From Sphingobacteriales bacterium (GTDB lineage Bacteria > Bacteroidota > Bacteroidia > Chitinophagales > Chitinophagaceae), in NCBI GenBank assembly GCA_004144185.1, contig SEFP01000003.1, positions 186,001 through 250,000 on the forward strand: a stretch of 64,000 nucleotides of DNA, in the 5' to 3' direction. The position numbers were made by a program, and so were the translations under genes. Within the stretch, counting starts at the first letter, position 1, and each line of letters starts with the position of its first letter. Shown here one piece after another: positions 8,659-16,563 of this stretch. Under the pieces are notes generated by a model. It was given only the letters and a program-made list of their open reading frames with translations, was not told the origin of the DNA and did not search any database.

Positions 8659-9456
8659 ATGACGCCGCGTCCCGACCATGGCGAAACCAGCTACAAAGGT
8701 TCCGGAAGACTAACCGGTCGCAAGGCCTTAATCACTGGTGGCGACTCCGGTATGGGCCGTGCAGCCGCCATCGCTTATGCCCGGGAAGGTGCCGATGTAG
8801 CCATCAACTACTACCCGACTGAAGAACCAGATGCCCAGGAAGTGGTCGCGCTGATTAAAGCCGCCGGCCGTAAAGCCGTAGCAATTCCGGGCGATCTGCG
8901 GGATGTGGCGTTCTGTCGCAGGTTGGTCAAAGAAGCGGCAGAAGCGCTGGGTGGACTTGATATCGTAGTGAACAACGCCGCCCGGCAGCAAACCCGCGCT
9001 TCGATCACCGATGTTTCGGACGAAGATTTTGATGCGACGATGAAAACCAACATTTACGCACCTTTTTGGATCATCAAAGCGGCCATGCCGTATCTGAAAC
9101 CGGGTTCGGCTATCATCGGCACGGCTTCGGAACAAGCTTACGATCCTTCCCCGGACCTGTACGATTATGCACAGACCAAGGCCGCTACCATGAACTATGT
9201 CAAATCACTAGCCAAGCAACTGGGGCCCAAAGGCATCCGGGTCAATGCGGTAGCACCGGGACCTATCTGGACGCCCTTGCAAGTAAGCGGCGGAGCCACA
9301 CAGGAAAAACTGCAAAAGTTTGGAGGCGATACGCCACTGGGCCGTCCGGGTCAGCCGGCAGAACTGGCGTCTATTTATGTCCAACTGGCCGACAACGGCG
9401 CCAGCTACGCCAACGGCCAGGTCTATGGTGCCGGCGGTGGCAGCGGTCAACCGTAA
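8659..9456 (+). CDS. Short-chain dehydrogenase/reductase (separated from its Tat leader)
   Basis: A 265-residue classical SDR. The NAD(P)-binding motif is TGGDSGMGRA (about 26-35), followed by NNAA (about 106), a catalytic Ser in IIGTASEQAY and YAQTK as the active-site Tyr-x3-Lys. It closes with GQVYGAGGG. It most resembles the YghA/YdaD-type 'general stress' oxidoreductases that carry long N-terminal extensions. The frame is uninterrupted from upstream apart from a TAG at 8632-8634, so the natural product is probably longer. As it stands, initiation at this ATG would give a leaderless cytoplasmic enzyme with a complete catalytic domain. A hairpin terminator follows at 9483-9519. Confidence 0.82.
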   Translation: MTPRPDHGETSYKGSGRLTGRKALITGGDSGMGRAAAIAYAREGADVAINYYPTEEPDAQEVVALIKAAGRKAVAIPGDLRDVAFCRRLVKEAAEALGGLDIVVNNAARQQTRASITDVSDEDFDATMKTNIYAPFWIIKAAMPYLKPGSAIIGTASEQAYDPSPDLYDYAQTKAATMNYVKSLAKQLGPKGIRVNAVAPGPIWTPLQVSGGATQEKLQKFGGDTPLGRPGQPAELASIYVQLADNGASYANGQVYGAGGGSGQP

Positions 9457-9482
9457 CCTTTACAGAACACATTTAAATGCAG

Positions 9483-9519
9483 ACAGGGCACTCTTTTCCG
9501 GAAAAGAGCGCCCTGTTTT
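9483..9519. terminator. Bidirectional terminator centred on TTCCGGAA
   Basis: A 34-base near-perfect palindrome (9483-9516, one mismatch) with a T run on the plus side. It lies between the convergent SDR and mocA-like genes. The octamer TTCCGGAA forms its exact centre. Confidence 0.8.
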
Positions 9520-9552
9520 GTAGGTATAGACATCCGGAAGCAGGCCTTACGT

Positions 9553-10152
9553 TCAGTCATCGTCCTGAACCTGATTTTGGTAGGCTTCGGGGGTATCGAA
9601 GTCCTTCAGCGCCTGGGGTTCGGGAATGTGGAGCAGGCGTAAATGCGAAGCATGCTGAAGCACCAGTTCTTTACAGCCTTCCGGAAACGTATGATTCAGG
9701 ATACCCTCCCGATAATGACTGGAAAAAATCACCGGATTACGCTGCCGGCCGTCGCGGGCAGCCGCGATCATACAAGCTATATCTTCCCGGTAGGCCTGTT
9801 CAAAGGCATTCACCAATCCTGTATAATTTTCCGCTCTCAGCAGTGGCATATCCGCCAGGCCGATCAGATAGCCGGTTCCTCCGGCGACAGCCACTCCCGC
9901 CTGAATGGAACTGGTCATACCACTTTGATAATTGGTATTATGCACCCACCGGATGGGCAGCCCTTTCAAGGCATCCCGGACTTCAGCCTCCTGATGACCG
10001 GTCACAACGATGACCTCCTGCAATCCGGCAGCGAGCAGTTGCGTCACCACTACCCTCACCATGGGCTGTTTTCCAAACGGCAACAGCAGTTTGTTCTGCG
10101 GTCCCATGCGAGACGACAGTCCGGCGGCCAGTACAATCGCGCTTACACTCAT
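9553..10152 (-). CDS. mocA: Molybdenum cofactor cytidylyltransferase (MocA-like)
   Basis: A 199-residue NTP transferase. The opening motif IVLAAGLSSRMGPQNKLLLP is the nucleotide-binding LAAGxSxRMG...K signature of the MobA/MocA/IspD fold. GLADMPLL carries the metal-binding Asp, and later NPVIFSSHY matches MocA. MocA converts molybdopterin cofactor to the CMP dinucleotide form used by xanthine-oxidase-family enzymes. It is the last gene of the molybdenum oxidoreductase operon; its ATG overlaps the stop of the XdhC-type gene by 4 bases, suggesting translational coupling. This context favours MocA over MobA (GTP) specificity. Confidence 0.87.
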   Translation of the reverse strand: MSVSAIVLAAGLSSRMGPQNKLLLPFGKQPMVRVVVTQLLAAGLQEVIVVTGHQEAEVRDALKGLPIRWVHNTNYQSGMTSSIQAGVAVAGGTGYLIGLADMPLLRAENYTGLVNAFEQAYREDIACMIAAARDGRQRNPVIFSSHYREGILNHTFPEGCKELVLQHASHLRLLHIPEPQALKDFDTPEAYQNQVQDDD

Positions 10153-11249
10153 GCTTCGGTATGAATGGGTGCATTCCGGAATTTCAGCGGCTGCCCATCG
10201 CGCCGGGCAAAGGCTGCCTGAATTCCGGAAACAATGGATACCGCAATTTCGGCCGCACCTTCGGCCCCAATATCCAATCCTACCGGGCCATAAATACGGG
10301 ACCGCTGGCGTTCGGTAATCGGAGCCCCGCTTTCCGAAAGCGCATCGATCATCTGTTCGGTTTTGGTTTTCGGTCCCAGAATACCAATGTAAGAGCAGGG
10401 CGATTCCAACAGCGGTCGGAGCAACGCCAGATCGTAATTGTAGTTGTGGGTCATCAGCACGGCAGCAGTTTGTTCATCCGTGAGCACTGATTCCAGGGCG
10501 TCTTCCGCTTTGACCACCCGGATCCGGTCGGCCTGCGGAAAACGAGCCGGTGTAGCGTGTGTTGCCCGGCCATCGATTACGGTCAGTTCCCACCCCAGCA
10601 GCGAAGCCATGGTGGCGACCGGCTGGGCATCATTTCCGGCACCCACCAGGAGCAGATGTACCGGTGGCGGCACCCATTGATACAAGGCCTGGTAGGATTC
10701 ATAAGTCTGTACCTGGGAGGATTCCGCTGCAAATCCATTCACAGCCTCGGTTCTCAACGGGTTGTCAGATGTGTACCAGAGCGTTTCAGCTTCACTAATA
10801 AACCCACAGGTGCCCAAATGTTGTTGCGTATTGTCCGGAGCAAAGGCTGTTACCAGCAAACCCGGACGGCGCGTAGCCACAGCTTTCCGGAGCAGCTCAA
10901 TCGGGTTTTGAGGCGCGTCCGGAACAATCGGCTCAAACAAAATGGACACGATGCCGTTGCAGCCTAGTTGCACCCCGAATTGCAGGTCATCTTCATCGGT
11001 GGTCGTATCGTAAATCACCAGCTTATTGCGGCCCTGCACGATTGCCAATTGTGCTTTCCGCAGCGCGTCGCCCTCCAGACAACCGCCACTGATGGCACCG
11101 GTCAGTTGTCCGGCCTCAGTTACCAGCATCCGGGCACCGGGACGGCGGTAAGACGAGCCTTCCACCGCTACAACCGTAGCCAGCGCCATCTGTTGCCCTT
11201 GCAATACCGCTTCGTCGTAGGCCCGCACGATAGCTTTGAGTTCGTTCAT
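10149..11249 (-). CDS. XdhC/CoxI-family molybdoenzyme maturation factor
   Basis: A 366-residue protein with the two parts of the XdhC/CoxI family. The N-terminal part has ATVVAVEGSSYRRPGARMLV and AISGGCLEGD (Cys often needed for Moco binding). The C-terminal Rossmann part has HLLLVGAGNDAQPVATMASL. The family binds Moco, protects it while it is sulfurated and hands it to the apo-oxidoreductase; in E. coli the equivalent is PaoD. It overlaps both neighbours by 4 bases (Moco subunit upstream, mocA downstream), strong evidence for one translationally coupled operon. Confidence 0.88.
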   Translation of the reverse strand: MNELKAIVRAYDEAVLQGQQMALATVVAVEGSSYRRPGARMLVTEAGQLTGAISGGCLEGDALRKAQLAIVQGRNKLVIYDTTTDEDDLQFGVQLGCNGIVSILFEPIVPDAPQNPIELLRKAVATRRPGLLVTAFAPDNTQQHLGTCGFISEAETLWYTSDNPLRTEAVNGFAAESSQVQTYESYQALYQWVPPPVHLLLVGAGNDAQPVATMASLLGWELTVIDGRATHATPARFPQADRIRVVKAEDALESVLTDEQTAAVLMTHNYNYDLALLRPLLESPCSYIGILGPKTKTEQMIDALSESGAPITERQRSRIYGPVGLDIGAEGAAEIAVSIVSGIQAAFARRDGQPLKFRNAPIHTEA

Positions 11250-13486
11250 GGCTCCAGCAGCTGATCAAAATGGATGGGCAGATTGGTGATCCGTTTCCCG
11301 GTGGCGTGATAGAGGGCATTGGCAATGGCCGCCGGCATCGCGACCATACCTACTTCCCCCACGCCTTTAATCCCCAGTTCATTGATGAGCGGATCGGGTT
11401 CGTCTACAAATAGAACCTCCATTTGCGGAACATCTGCGTGCGTTTGAATGTGGTATTCGGCGTAATTATCGTTCAGGTACTTTCCCAGCTGCGAATCCAT
11501 GACCGAGCCTTCATGAAGTGCTTTGCTGATGCCCCAGAGCATGGCTCCGTAAATCTGACTGCCGGCTGTTTTAGGATTGATGATCTTGCCCGCTGCAATC
11601 GCAGTAAGCGCGCGCGTCACAGTGATCGTTCCCAGCTCCTCGTCTACTTCCACTTCTGCAAATGCAGCGCTATGAGAAGCCTTGGTATACTTGCGCAGTT
11701 TCAAGGCATCGGGACCGACCAGCTTTTTAACGGCAATCGGTTTGTTTTCATTTGACGCCAGGATTTGAGCAAACGAAACCGCCTGTTCCGGAAATTGACG
11801 CAACCGGATCCAGCCGTTTTCGAAATACACGTCGTCAAATGTTGCCTTGGCCAGCGGACTGCCTTTGATGCGACTGGCTTTCCCGAAGAGAATTTCCTGC
11901 AGCTTCCGGCCCACTTTGGCGATTGCTGCACCTACCGAAGCGGTCATGGCAGAGCCTCCCTGAAACATGGAAAACGGCTTTTTGCTGTCGCCATACTGAA
12001 CCTCGATAGCCTGCATCGAAATGCCTACGGCATCAGCCGCCATCTGGGTCATCACGGTTAGCGTGCCGGTACCAATATCGGTGGTTGCGTTGGTCACCAG
12101 TAGCGTTCCACCGGGCCGTAAGACCATCTCCACCCGGGCCGGAAACTGAAATGCGTCCCAGATGCCCGTTGCCATGCCATAGCCCACCCATTTATGGCCC
12201 CGCTTCATGCTGCGGGGTGCCGGGTGGCGTTCGTTCCAGCCAAACGCTTCTGCGCCCTGCAGGTAACAGTCCCGTAGTGCTTTACTGGTGAAGGGCTTTC
12301 CGGAAGCAGGATCTGTTTCGGCATAATTGCGCAGGCGTAGCTCCAGCGGATCGATTCCCAGTTCATACGAGAGCGCATCCATGGTACATTCAATGGCGTG
12401 CAACCCTGTAACACCGCCGGGTGCCCGCATATCCAGCGGCGTAGCCACATCCAGCGGCACCACCTGCGCTTTAAATTTCGTGTGATCAGCCGGATACAGT
12501 TTATGACTCCAGGCCGCAATGCCTTCAGTATAATCCTCGTAGCGTGAGGTTTCGGTCAGCGCCTGATGACCCAACGCGGTCACCTTTCCGGAATCATCCG
12601 CACCGAATTGCAACTGCTGAATGCACTGTGGCCGATGCCCGAAGGTGAACATCTGCTTCCGGTCGAGCGTAAGACGAACATTGCGCTTCAGATGCAAAGC
12701 TGCCATCACCGCCAGAAACAACTGATATTGCGGACGCAGTCCAGCGCCGAAGCCACCACCCACATACGGTGCCAGTACCTGCACTTTTTTGAACGGCAGC
12801 CCAAATGCGTTAGCGATAAACACCTGATTATTGATGGTTCCCTGCGTCTTGTCATAGATCGTCAGCCGGTCCCCTGCTTCGTATTGTACAGTCGTGGCAA
12901 ATAGCTCCAAAGGATTGTGATGCTCTGCGAGGTGCCGGTACTCGGCCTGCACCTTAAAAGGCGCTTCGGCAAATGCCTGTTCGAAATGCCCGGTAGGCTT
13001 GGGTGGCGGCGGCTTGAACGTTGTTGCCAGCCCTTTTTTAGCGTTCCGGGCCTGCTGCATCTGATCGTCGATGTTGGTTTCAAATGCTTCGGCTTCGTAC
13101 CTGATCCGGACCAGGGTCGCCGCATATCGCGCGGTTTCAAAATCTTCGGCAACGACTACCGCAACCGGCTGACCGTTGTACCGCACCTGCGCATCGTACA
13201 GGGGTTTAAAGACCGTTCCGGGCGGCGCATCCAGATCGGCAAACTGGAAGTCAAACGCAGCCAGTGCAGGCCGGTTGGTATGGGTAAGAATTTCTACCAC
13301 ACCGGGCAACGCTTTGGCAGCGTCGGTGTCAATGGCCTGAATAACGCCTTTCGGAATAGCGCTGTTGACCACGTACGCATACAGCAAATGAGGCAACGGA
13401 TATTCTGCGGCATACGGCGCAGCGCCGGTCACCTTAAGCGGGCCTTCAAGTCGGCTGATCGGTTGACCGATACTAGGTTGAGACAT
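11246..13486 (-). CDS. paoC: Molybdopterin-binding subunit of aldehyde/xanthine oxidoreductase
   Basis: A 746-residue large subunit of the xanthine oxidase family, close in length to E. coli PaoC (732). It opens with IGQPISRLEGPLKVTGAAPY. Moco-binding segments include VGGGFGAGLRPQ and MRAPGGVTGLHAIEC. GVGEVGM places the expected general-base glutamate at Glu711. The enzyme should hydroxylate aldehydes or N-heterocycles with water as oxygen source, with electrons passing through the 2Fe-2S and FAD subunits. There is no Tat signal here, nor on the small subunit, so the complex is probably cytoplasmic. It is the third gene of the operon, 55 bases after the FAD subunit and overlapping xdhC-type by 4 bases. 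Confidence 0.9.
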   Translation of the reverse strand: MSQPSIGQPISRLEGPLKVTGAAPYAAEYPLPHLLYAYVVNSAIPKGVIQAIDTDAAKALPGVVEILTHTNRPALAAFDFQFADLDAPPGTVFKPLYDAQVRYNGQPVAVVVAEDFETARYAATLVRIRYEAEAFETNIDDQMQQARNAKKGLATTFKPPPPKPTGHFEQAFAEAPFKVQAEYRHLAEHHNPLELFATTVQYEAGDRLTIYDKTQGTINNQVFIANAFGLPFKKVQVLAPYVGGGFGAGLRPQYQLFLAVMAALHLKRNVRLTLDRKQMFTFGHRPQCIQQLQFGADDSGKVTALGHQALTETSRYEDYTEGIAAWSHKLYPADHTKFKAQVVPLDVATPLDMRAPGGVTGLHAIECTMDALSYELGIDPLELRLRNYAETDPASGKPFTSKALRDCYLQGAEAFGWNERHPAPRSMKRGHKWVGYGMATGIWDAFQFPARVEMVLRPGGTLLVTNATTDIGTGTLTVMTQMAADAVGISMQAIEVQYGDSKKPFSMFQGGSAMTASVGAAIAKVGRKLQEILFGKASRIKGSPLAKATFDDVYFENGWIRLRQFPEQAVSFAQILASNENKPIAVKKLVGPDALKLRKYTKASHSAAFAEVEVDEELGTITVTRALTAIAAGKIINPKTAGSQIYGAMLWGISKALHEGSVMDSQLGKYLNDNYAEYHIQTHADVPQMEVLFVDEPDPLINELGIKGVGEVGMVAMPAAIANALYHATGKRITNLPIHFDQLLEP

Positions 13487-13541
13487 CGTTTGACGGTTTT
13501 ACTGCACCCGGATACTAGACGCTTCCGGAACAGGGATAAAT

Positions 13542-14561
13542 TCAGGCGCTGGGCCGCGCGCCCGGAAGCTGGGTGTCGGGGCTGAGTGCCATGAGCCCGT
13601 TGCGAATAATGGCCCGTTTGGCCAGATCGATTTTAAAGCTGTTGTGCGCATAGCCTTTGGCGCCCTCCAACAGGATATCGGCAGCGCCGGCGAAGCTTTC
13701 ACGGGTAGCCGGTTTTCCAATCAAAAACCCTTCGGCTTCCGGTATCCGCCAGGGTTTGTGAGCCACGCCTCCCAACGCAATCCGGGCCTCCTGAATCCGG
13801 TCGCCCTCCAGAATCAACCCGGTGGCGACGCTGACCAGGGCAAAGGCATAGGAATGCCGGTCGCGCAGTTTCAGGTACGAATAGTTCTGGGCAAATCCTT
13901 CTTCCGGAAGATCGATCGCTGTAATCAGTTCGCCGGGTTGCAGGGTATTGTCTTGTTCGGGATGATCGCCCGGTAACCGGTGGAACTCGCTGAACGGAAT
14001 GACCCGGTCGCCCTGCGGTCCGGAAACCTGTACCACAACCTTCAACGCGGCCAGTGCCACGCACATATCCGAGGGAAACACCGCTATGCAGGAGTCGCTT
14101 TGTCCCAGAATGGCGTGAATGCGGTTGTAGCCGGTGAGCGCGCCGCACCCGCTACCCGGTGTCCGCTTGTTGCAAGGGGCCTGCGGCTCGTAAAAGTAAT
14201 AACAACGGGTGCGCTGCAACAGGTTACCGCCATTGGTGGCCATGTTCCGGATCTGTCCCGAAGCACCGGCCCCGATCGCTTTCGACAGCAGCGGATACCG
14301 GGTTTCGATGATCGGATGCCAGGCGGTAGTCGCATTAGTGGCAAAGGCGCTGAGTCGCACCCCCCCGTCCGGACGTTCGGTAACCGGTTTATCTGTGTTC
14401 AAACCGTTGACATCTACCAGCCGGTCCGGATGCGTCAGATCGTATTTCCACAGGTCAATCAGGTTGGTACCGCCCGCAACAAAACAGGCGTTCGGCTCTC
14501 CGGAAACCGCCACCACTGCTTCCGGAATGCTACCCGCCCGGGTATATTCAAATGGATTCAT
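13542..14561 (-). CDS. paoB: FAD-binding (4Fe-4S) subunit of aldehyde oxidoreductase
   Basis: A 339-residue medium subunit. The FAD-binding features are FVAGGTNLIDLWKYD near residue 28 and ATNGGNLLQRTRC near 108. Cys120, Cys130, Cys139 and Cys158 lie in an insert (CYYF...APCNKRTPGSGCG...DSC). The same insert distinguishes E. coli PaoB from typical FAD subunits and binds an additional 4Fe-4S cluster. The C-terminal CO_deh_flav_C domain is present. It overlaps the 2Fe-2S gene by 14 bases. Together with that gene and the Moco subunit it makes a PaoABC-like heterotrimer. Confidence 0.9.
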   Translation of the reverse strand: MNPFEYTRAGSIPEAVVAVSGEPNACFVAGGTNLIDLWKYDLTHPDRLVDVNGLNTDKPVTERPDGGVRLSAFATNATTAWHPIIETRYPLLSKAIGAGASGQIRNMATNGGNLLQRTRCYYFYEPQAPCNKRTPGSGCGALTGYNRIHAILGQSDSCIAVFPSDMCVALAALKVVVQVSGPQGDRVIPFSEFHRLPGDHPEQDNTLQPGELITAIDLPEEGFAQNYSYLKLRDRHSYAFALVSVATGLILEGDRIQEARIALGGVAHKPWRIPEAEGFLIGKPATRESFAGAADILLEGAKGYAHNSFKIDLAKRAIIRNGLMALSPDTQLPGARPSA

Positions 14562-15024
14562 GCGGAACGGTTTGTTTTACCTGAAGAATAGCCTCCAGAA
14601 TGCCTTTATTGGCTCCACACCGGCAAAGGTTACCGCTCATGGCATCTTTAATCTCCGCCTCAGAATGCGCTTTTCCTTCCCGGAGCATCCCGATGGCCGA
14701 ACAAATCTGTCCGGGCGTGCAGTAGCCACACTGAAAGGCATCGTGGTCGATAAACGCCTGCTGCAAGGGATGCAGGGTGTCGCCGGAAGCGATTCCTTCG
14801 ATGGTGGTGATATCGGCGCCGGCTTTCATCACCGCCAGCGTCAGGCAACTGAGAATACGTTTGCCGTCGCACAACACCGTACAGGCGCCGCACTGACCAT
14901 GATCGCAGCCTTTTTTGGTGCCCATCAGTCCTAGTCGCTCCCGCAGGGCATCGAGCAGACTCACCCACGGCAACACCTGCAATGTATGGGGGTGCTTATT
15001 TACAGTAAACGTTAGTTCCGGCAT
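14548..15024 (-). CDS. paoA: 2Fe-2S subunit of aldehyde oxidoreductase
   Basis: About 158 residues from the ATG at 15024; a GTG ten codons upstream is possible but adds nothing recognisable. Two iron-sulfur sites are seen. The plant-ferredoxin type has Cys40, Cys45, Cys48 and Cys60 (GCDHGQCGACTVLCDG...SC). The helical-bundle type has Cys99, Cys102, Cys134 and Cys136 (CGYCTPGQ...LCRCG). E. coli PaoA is about 70 residues longer because of a Tat leader; none is present here. That points to a cytoplasmic complex. It is the first structural gene of the minus-strand oxidoreductase operon. Confidence 0.9.
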   Translation of the reverse strand: MPELTFTVNKHPHTLQVLPWVSLLDALRERLGLMGTKKGCDHGQCGACTVLCDGKRILSCLTLAVMKAGADITTIEGIASGDTLHPLQQAFIDHDAFQCGYCTPGQICSAIGMLREGKAHSEAEIKDAMSGNLCRCGANKGILEAILQVKQTVPHESI

Positions 15025-15105
15025 ACGGTTGGTTGCATGAGCGGAAACACGCACTAAAAATGAGCCATTGAATGCTGCCAGACGTTTCCGGAACCGAATC
15101 TAGGA

Positions 15106-15855
15106 TTACGAATCCTGTTTCATGCCGGGAAACGCCATCGGAAGTGCCTGGAGCGTTGCTACGACCTGTTGCGCAACCAGCAGTTCTTTATACCAGTTCT
15201 GATCGGCCGGGATGATCTGCCACGGCACCTCGCTGCATTGTTTAAAAATGGTTTCGTATTCAGCCATATAGTCGTCCCACCGCGCGCTTTCGACCAGATC
15301 ATTGGCGTTGTACTTCCACATCTTTTCCGGAACGTCCATGCGCTCCTGGAGTCGTTTGTGTTGCTCTTCGTGCGATACGTGGAGGAACAGTTTCAGGATA
15401 TGCGTATTACTGTTTTGAGTGAGGTGGCGCTCAAAATCATTGATGCTTTGAGCCCGGTGGTTCCAGTCCGTTTTGCTGATGGTGTTCCGGATGGCCGGCA
15501 TAATCAAATCTTCGTACTGGCTACGGTTGAACACCATCACCTGTCCCCTGGCAGGGGTATGCTTGTGAATGCGCCACAGAAAATCGTGCGACGCTTCCTC
15601 TTCGGTGGGTGCCTTAAATGCCTGTACCCGGATGCCCATAGGGTTCATCGCGCCAAATACGGTGCGGATCAACCCGTCTTTCCCGCTCGCATCCATTCCC
15701 TGAATCACGACCAGCAACGAATGATTGTGATCTGCCATCAGCAGGTTTTGAAGCGCAGCAATCTCTTCAAGTAGCTTTTCGAGTTGCGCCTTGCCATCGG
15801 CTTTAGACAGCGACTCGGGCGCGCGTGCGGAGATTTTGGACAGTTCGACGTTCAA
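15106..15855 (-). CDS. ppk2: PPK2-family polyphosphate:nucleotide phosphotransferase
   Basis: A 249-residue PPK2 kinase. Walker A is GMDASGKDG at 53-61, Walker B FNRSQYEDL at 109-117, and the lid segment KHTPARGQ precedes it. The enzyme transfers phosphate between polyphosphate and a nucleoside mono- or diphosphate; the class (AMP, ADP or both) cannot be fixed by eye. The start is a TTG at 15855: residues MNVELSKISARAP match the usual PPK2 N-terminus and no in-frame ATG precedes it. It lies 81 bases upstream of the 2Fe-2S gene on the same strand and may share transcription, though no functional link is known. Confidence 0.87.
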   Translation of the reverse strand: MNVELSKISARAPESLSKADGKAQLEKLLEEIAALQNLLMADHNHSLLVVIQGMDASGKDGLIRTVFGAMNPMGIRVQAFKAPTEEEASHDFLWRIHKHTPARGQVMVFNRSQYEDLIMPAIRNTISKTDWNHRAQSINDFERHLTQNSNTHILKLFLHVSHEEQHKRLQERMDVPEKMWKYNANDLVESARWDDYMAEYETIFKQCSEVPWQIIPADQNWYKELLVAQQVVATLQALPMAFPGMKQDS

Positions 15856-15978
15856 GGGGATAGAATTATAAATGAATAACCAGATGCAGATTCCGGAAAG
15901 AATGATGCCAGATAGCCGTTAAATCCGCAAATATGGCTAAGGGATCTCCTGAAGTGCTTCTGTTAGATCGATTCTACA

Positions 15979-16563
15979 CTACAATACAAAGTAATCCTCC
16001 TTTGCAGAAATCATATTGAGTAGTAAGATGAGCTTACCATAATCGTAGTGGTTTTGTAAATAGAAAGAACTGTTCTGATTTCTCACTACCCAAGAAGAAG
16101 CCGACAGGTATTCTTCACCAAATTTTATATACAGATTGATGTACGGGCCATGGCTACTAAAACCTTCTCTTGCATCTAAGCTTACTACCCCGTACACAGG
16201 CGCACTATCCTTCTTTAAATTGCCCAACAAACGATTGGTAGCCAATACTATATTTTTCAATAAATGGTGATCAGCCTTGTTTTTAACACGTTCGAAGCTA
16301 TCACTCCTATTATCCCATTCAAACAGTTCGACCCGAAACCTTTTTCTCTTACCCTTATATAGAACTAGCGCCTCCTCTTTCATTCCTGACACGCAGTACG
16401 AACAGTTCTTCTCAAACACCAGTACCGAATCATACGTGTTTTTCAGATAATTGATTCTTCTTTGCGCCGTATTTGGTTGTGCAAAAGAAGAAGGAGAAAG
16501 CAGCGTCCCAGTGCATAACACCAAGACAATAAGAAGCTCCTTCACAAGGCGCCGATACCTCAT
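15979..16563 (-). CDS. Exported protein of unknown function
   Basis: A 194-residue protein with a signal peptide (about 1-28, ending SSFAQ). The mature part is basic and mixed alpha/beta, with a Cys pair (NCSYC at about 53-57). No family is recognised. Its ATG overlaps the stop of the upstream 733-residue gene by one base, so the two are probably translationally coupled and may act together in the periplasm. The local sequence is more AT-rich than its neighbours, hinting at a faster-evolving or acquired gene. Confidence 0.6.
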   Translation of the reverse strand: MRYRRLVKELLIVLVLCTGTLLSPSSFAQPNTAQRRINYLKNTYDSVLVFEKNCSYCVSGMKEEALVLYKGKRKRFRVELFEWDNRSDSFERVKNKADHHLLKNIVLATNRLLGNLKKDSAPVYGVVSLDAREGFSSHGPYINLYIKFGEEYLSASSWVVRNQNSSFYLQNHYDYGKLILLLNMISAKEDYFVL

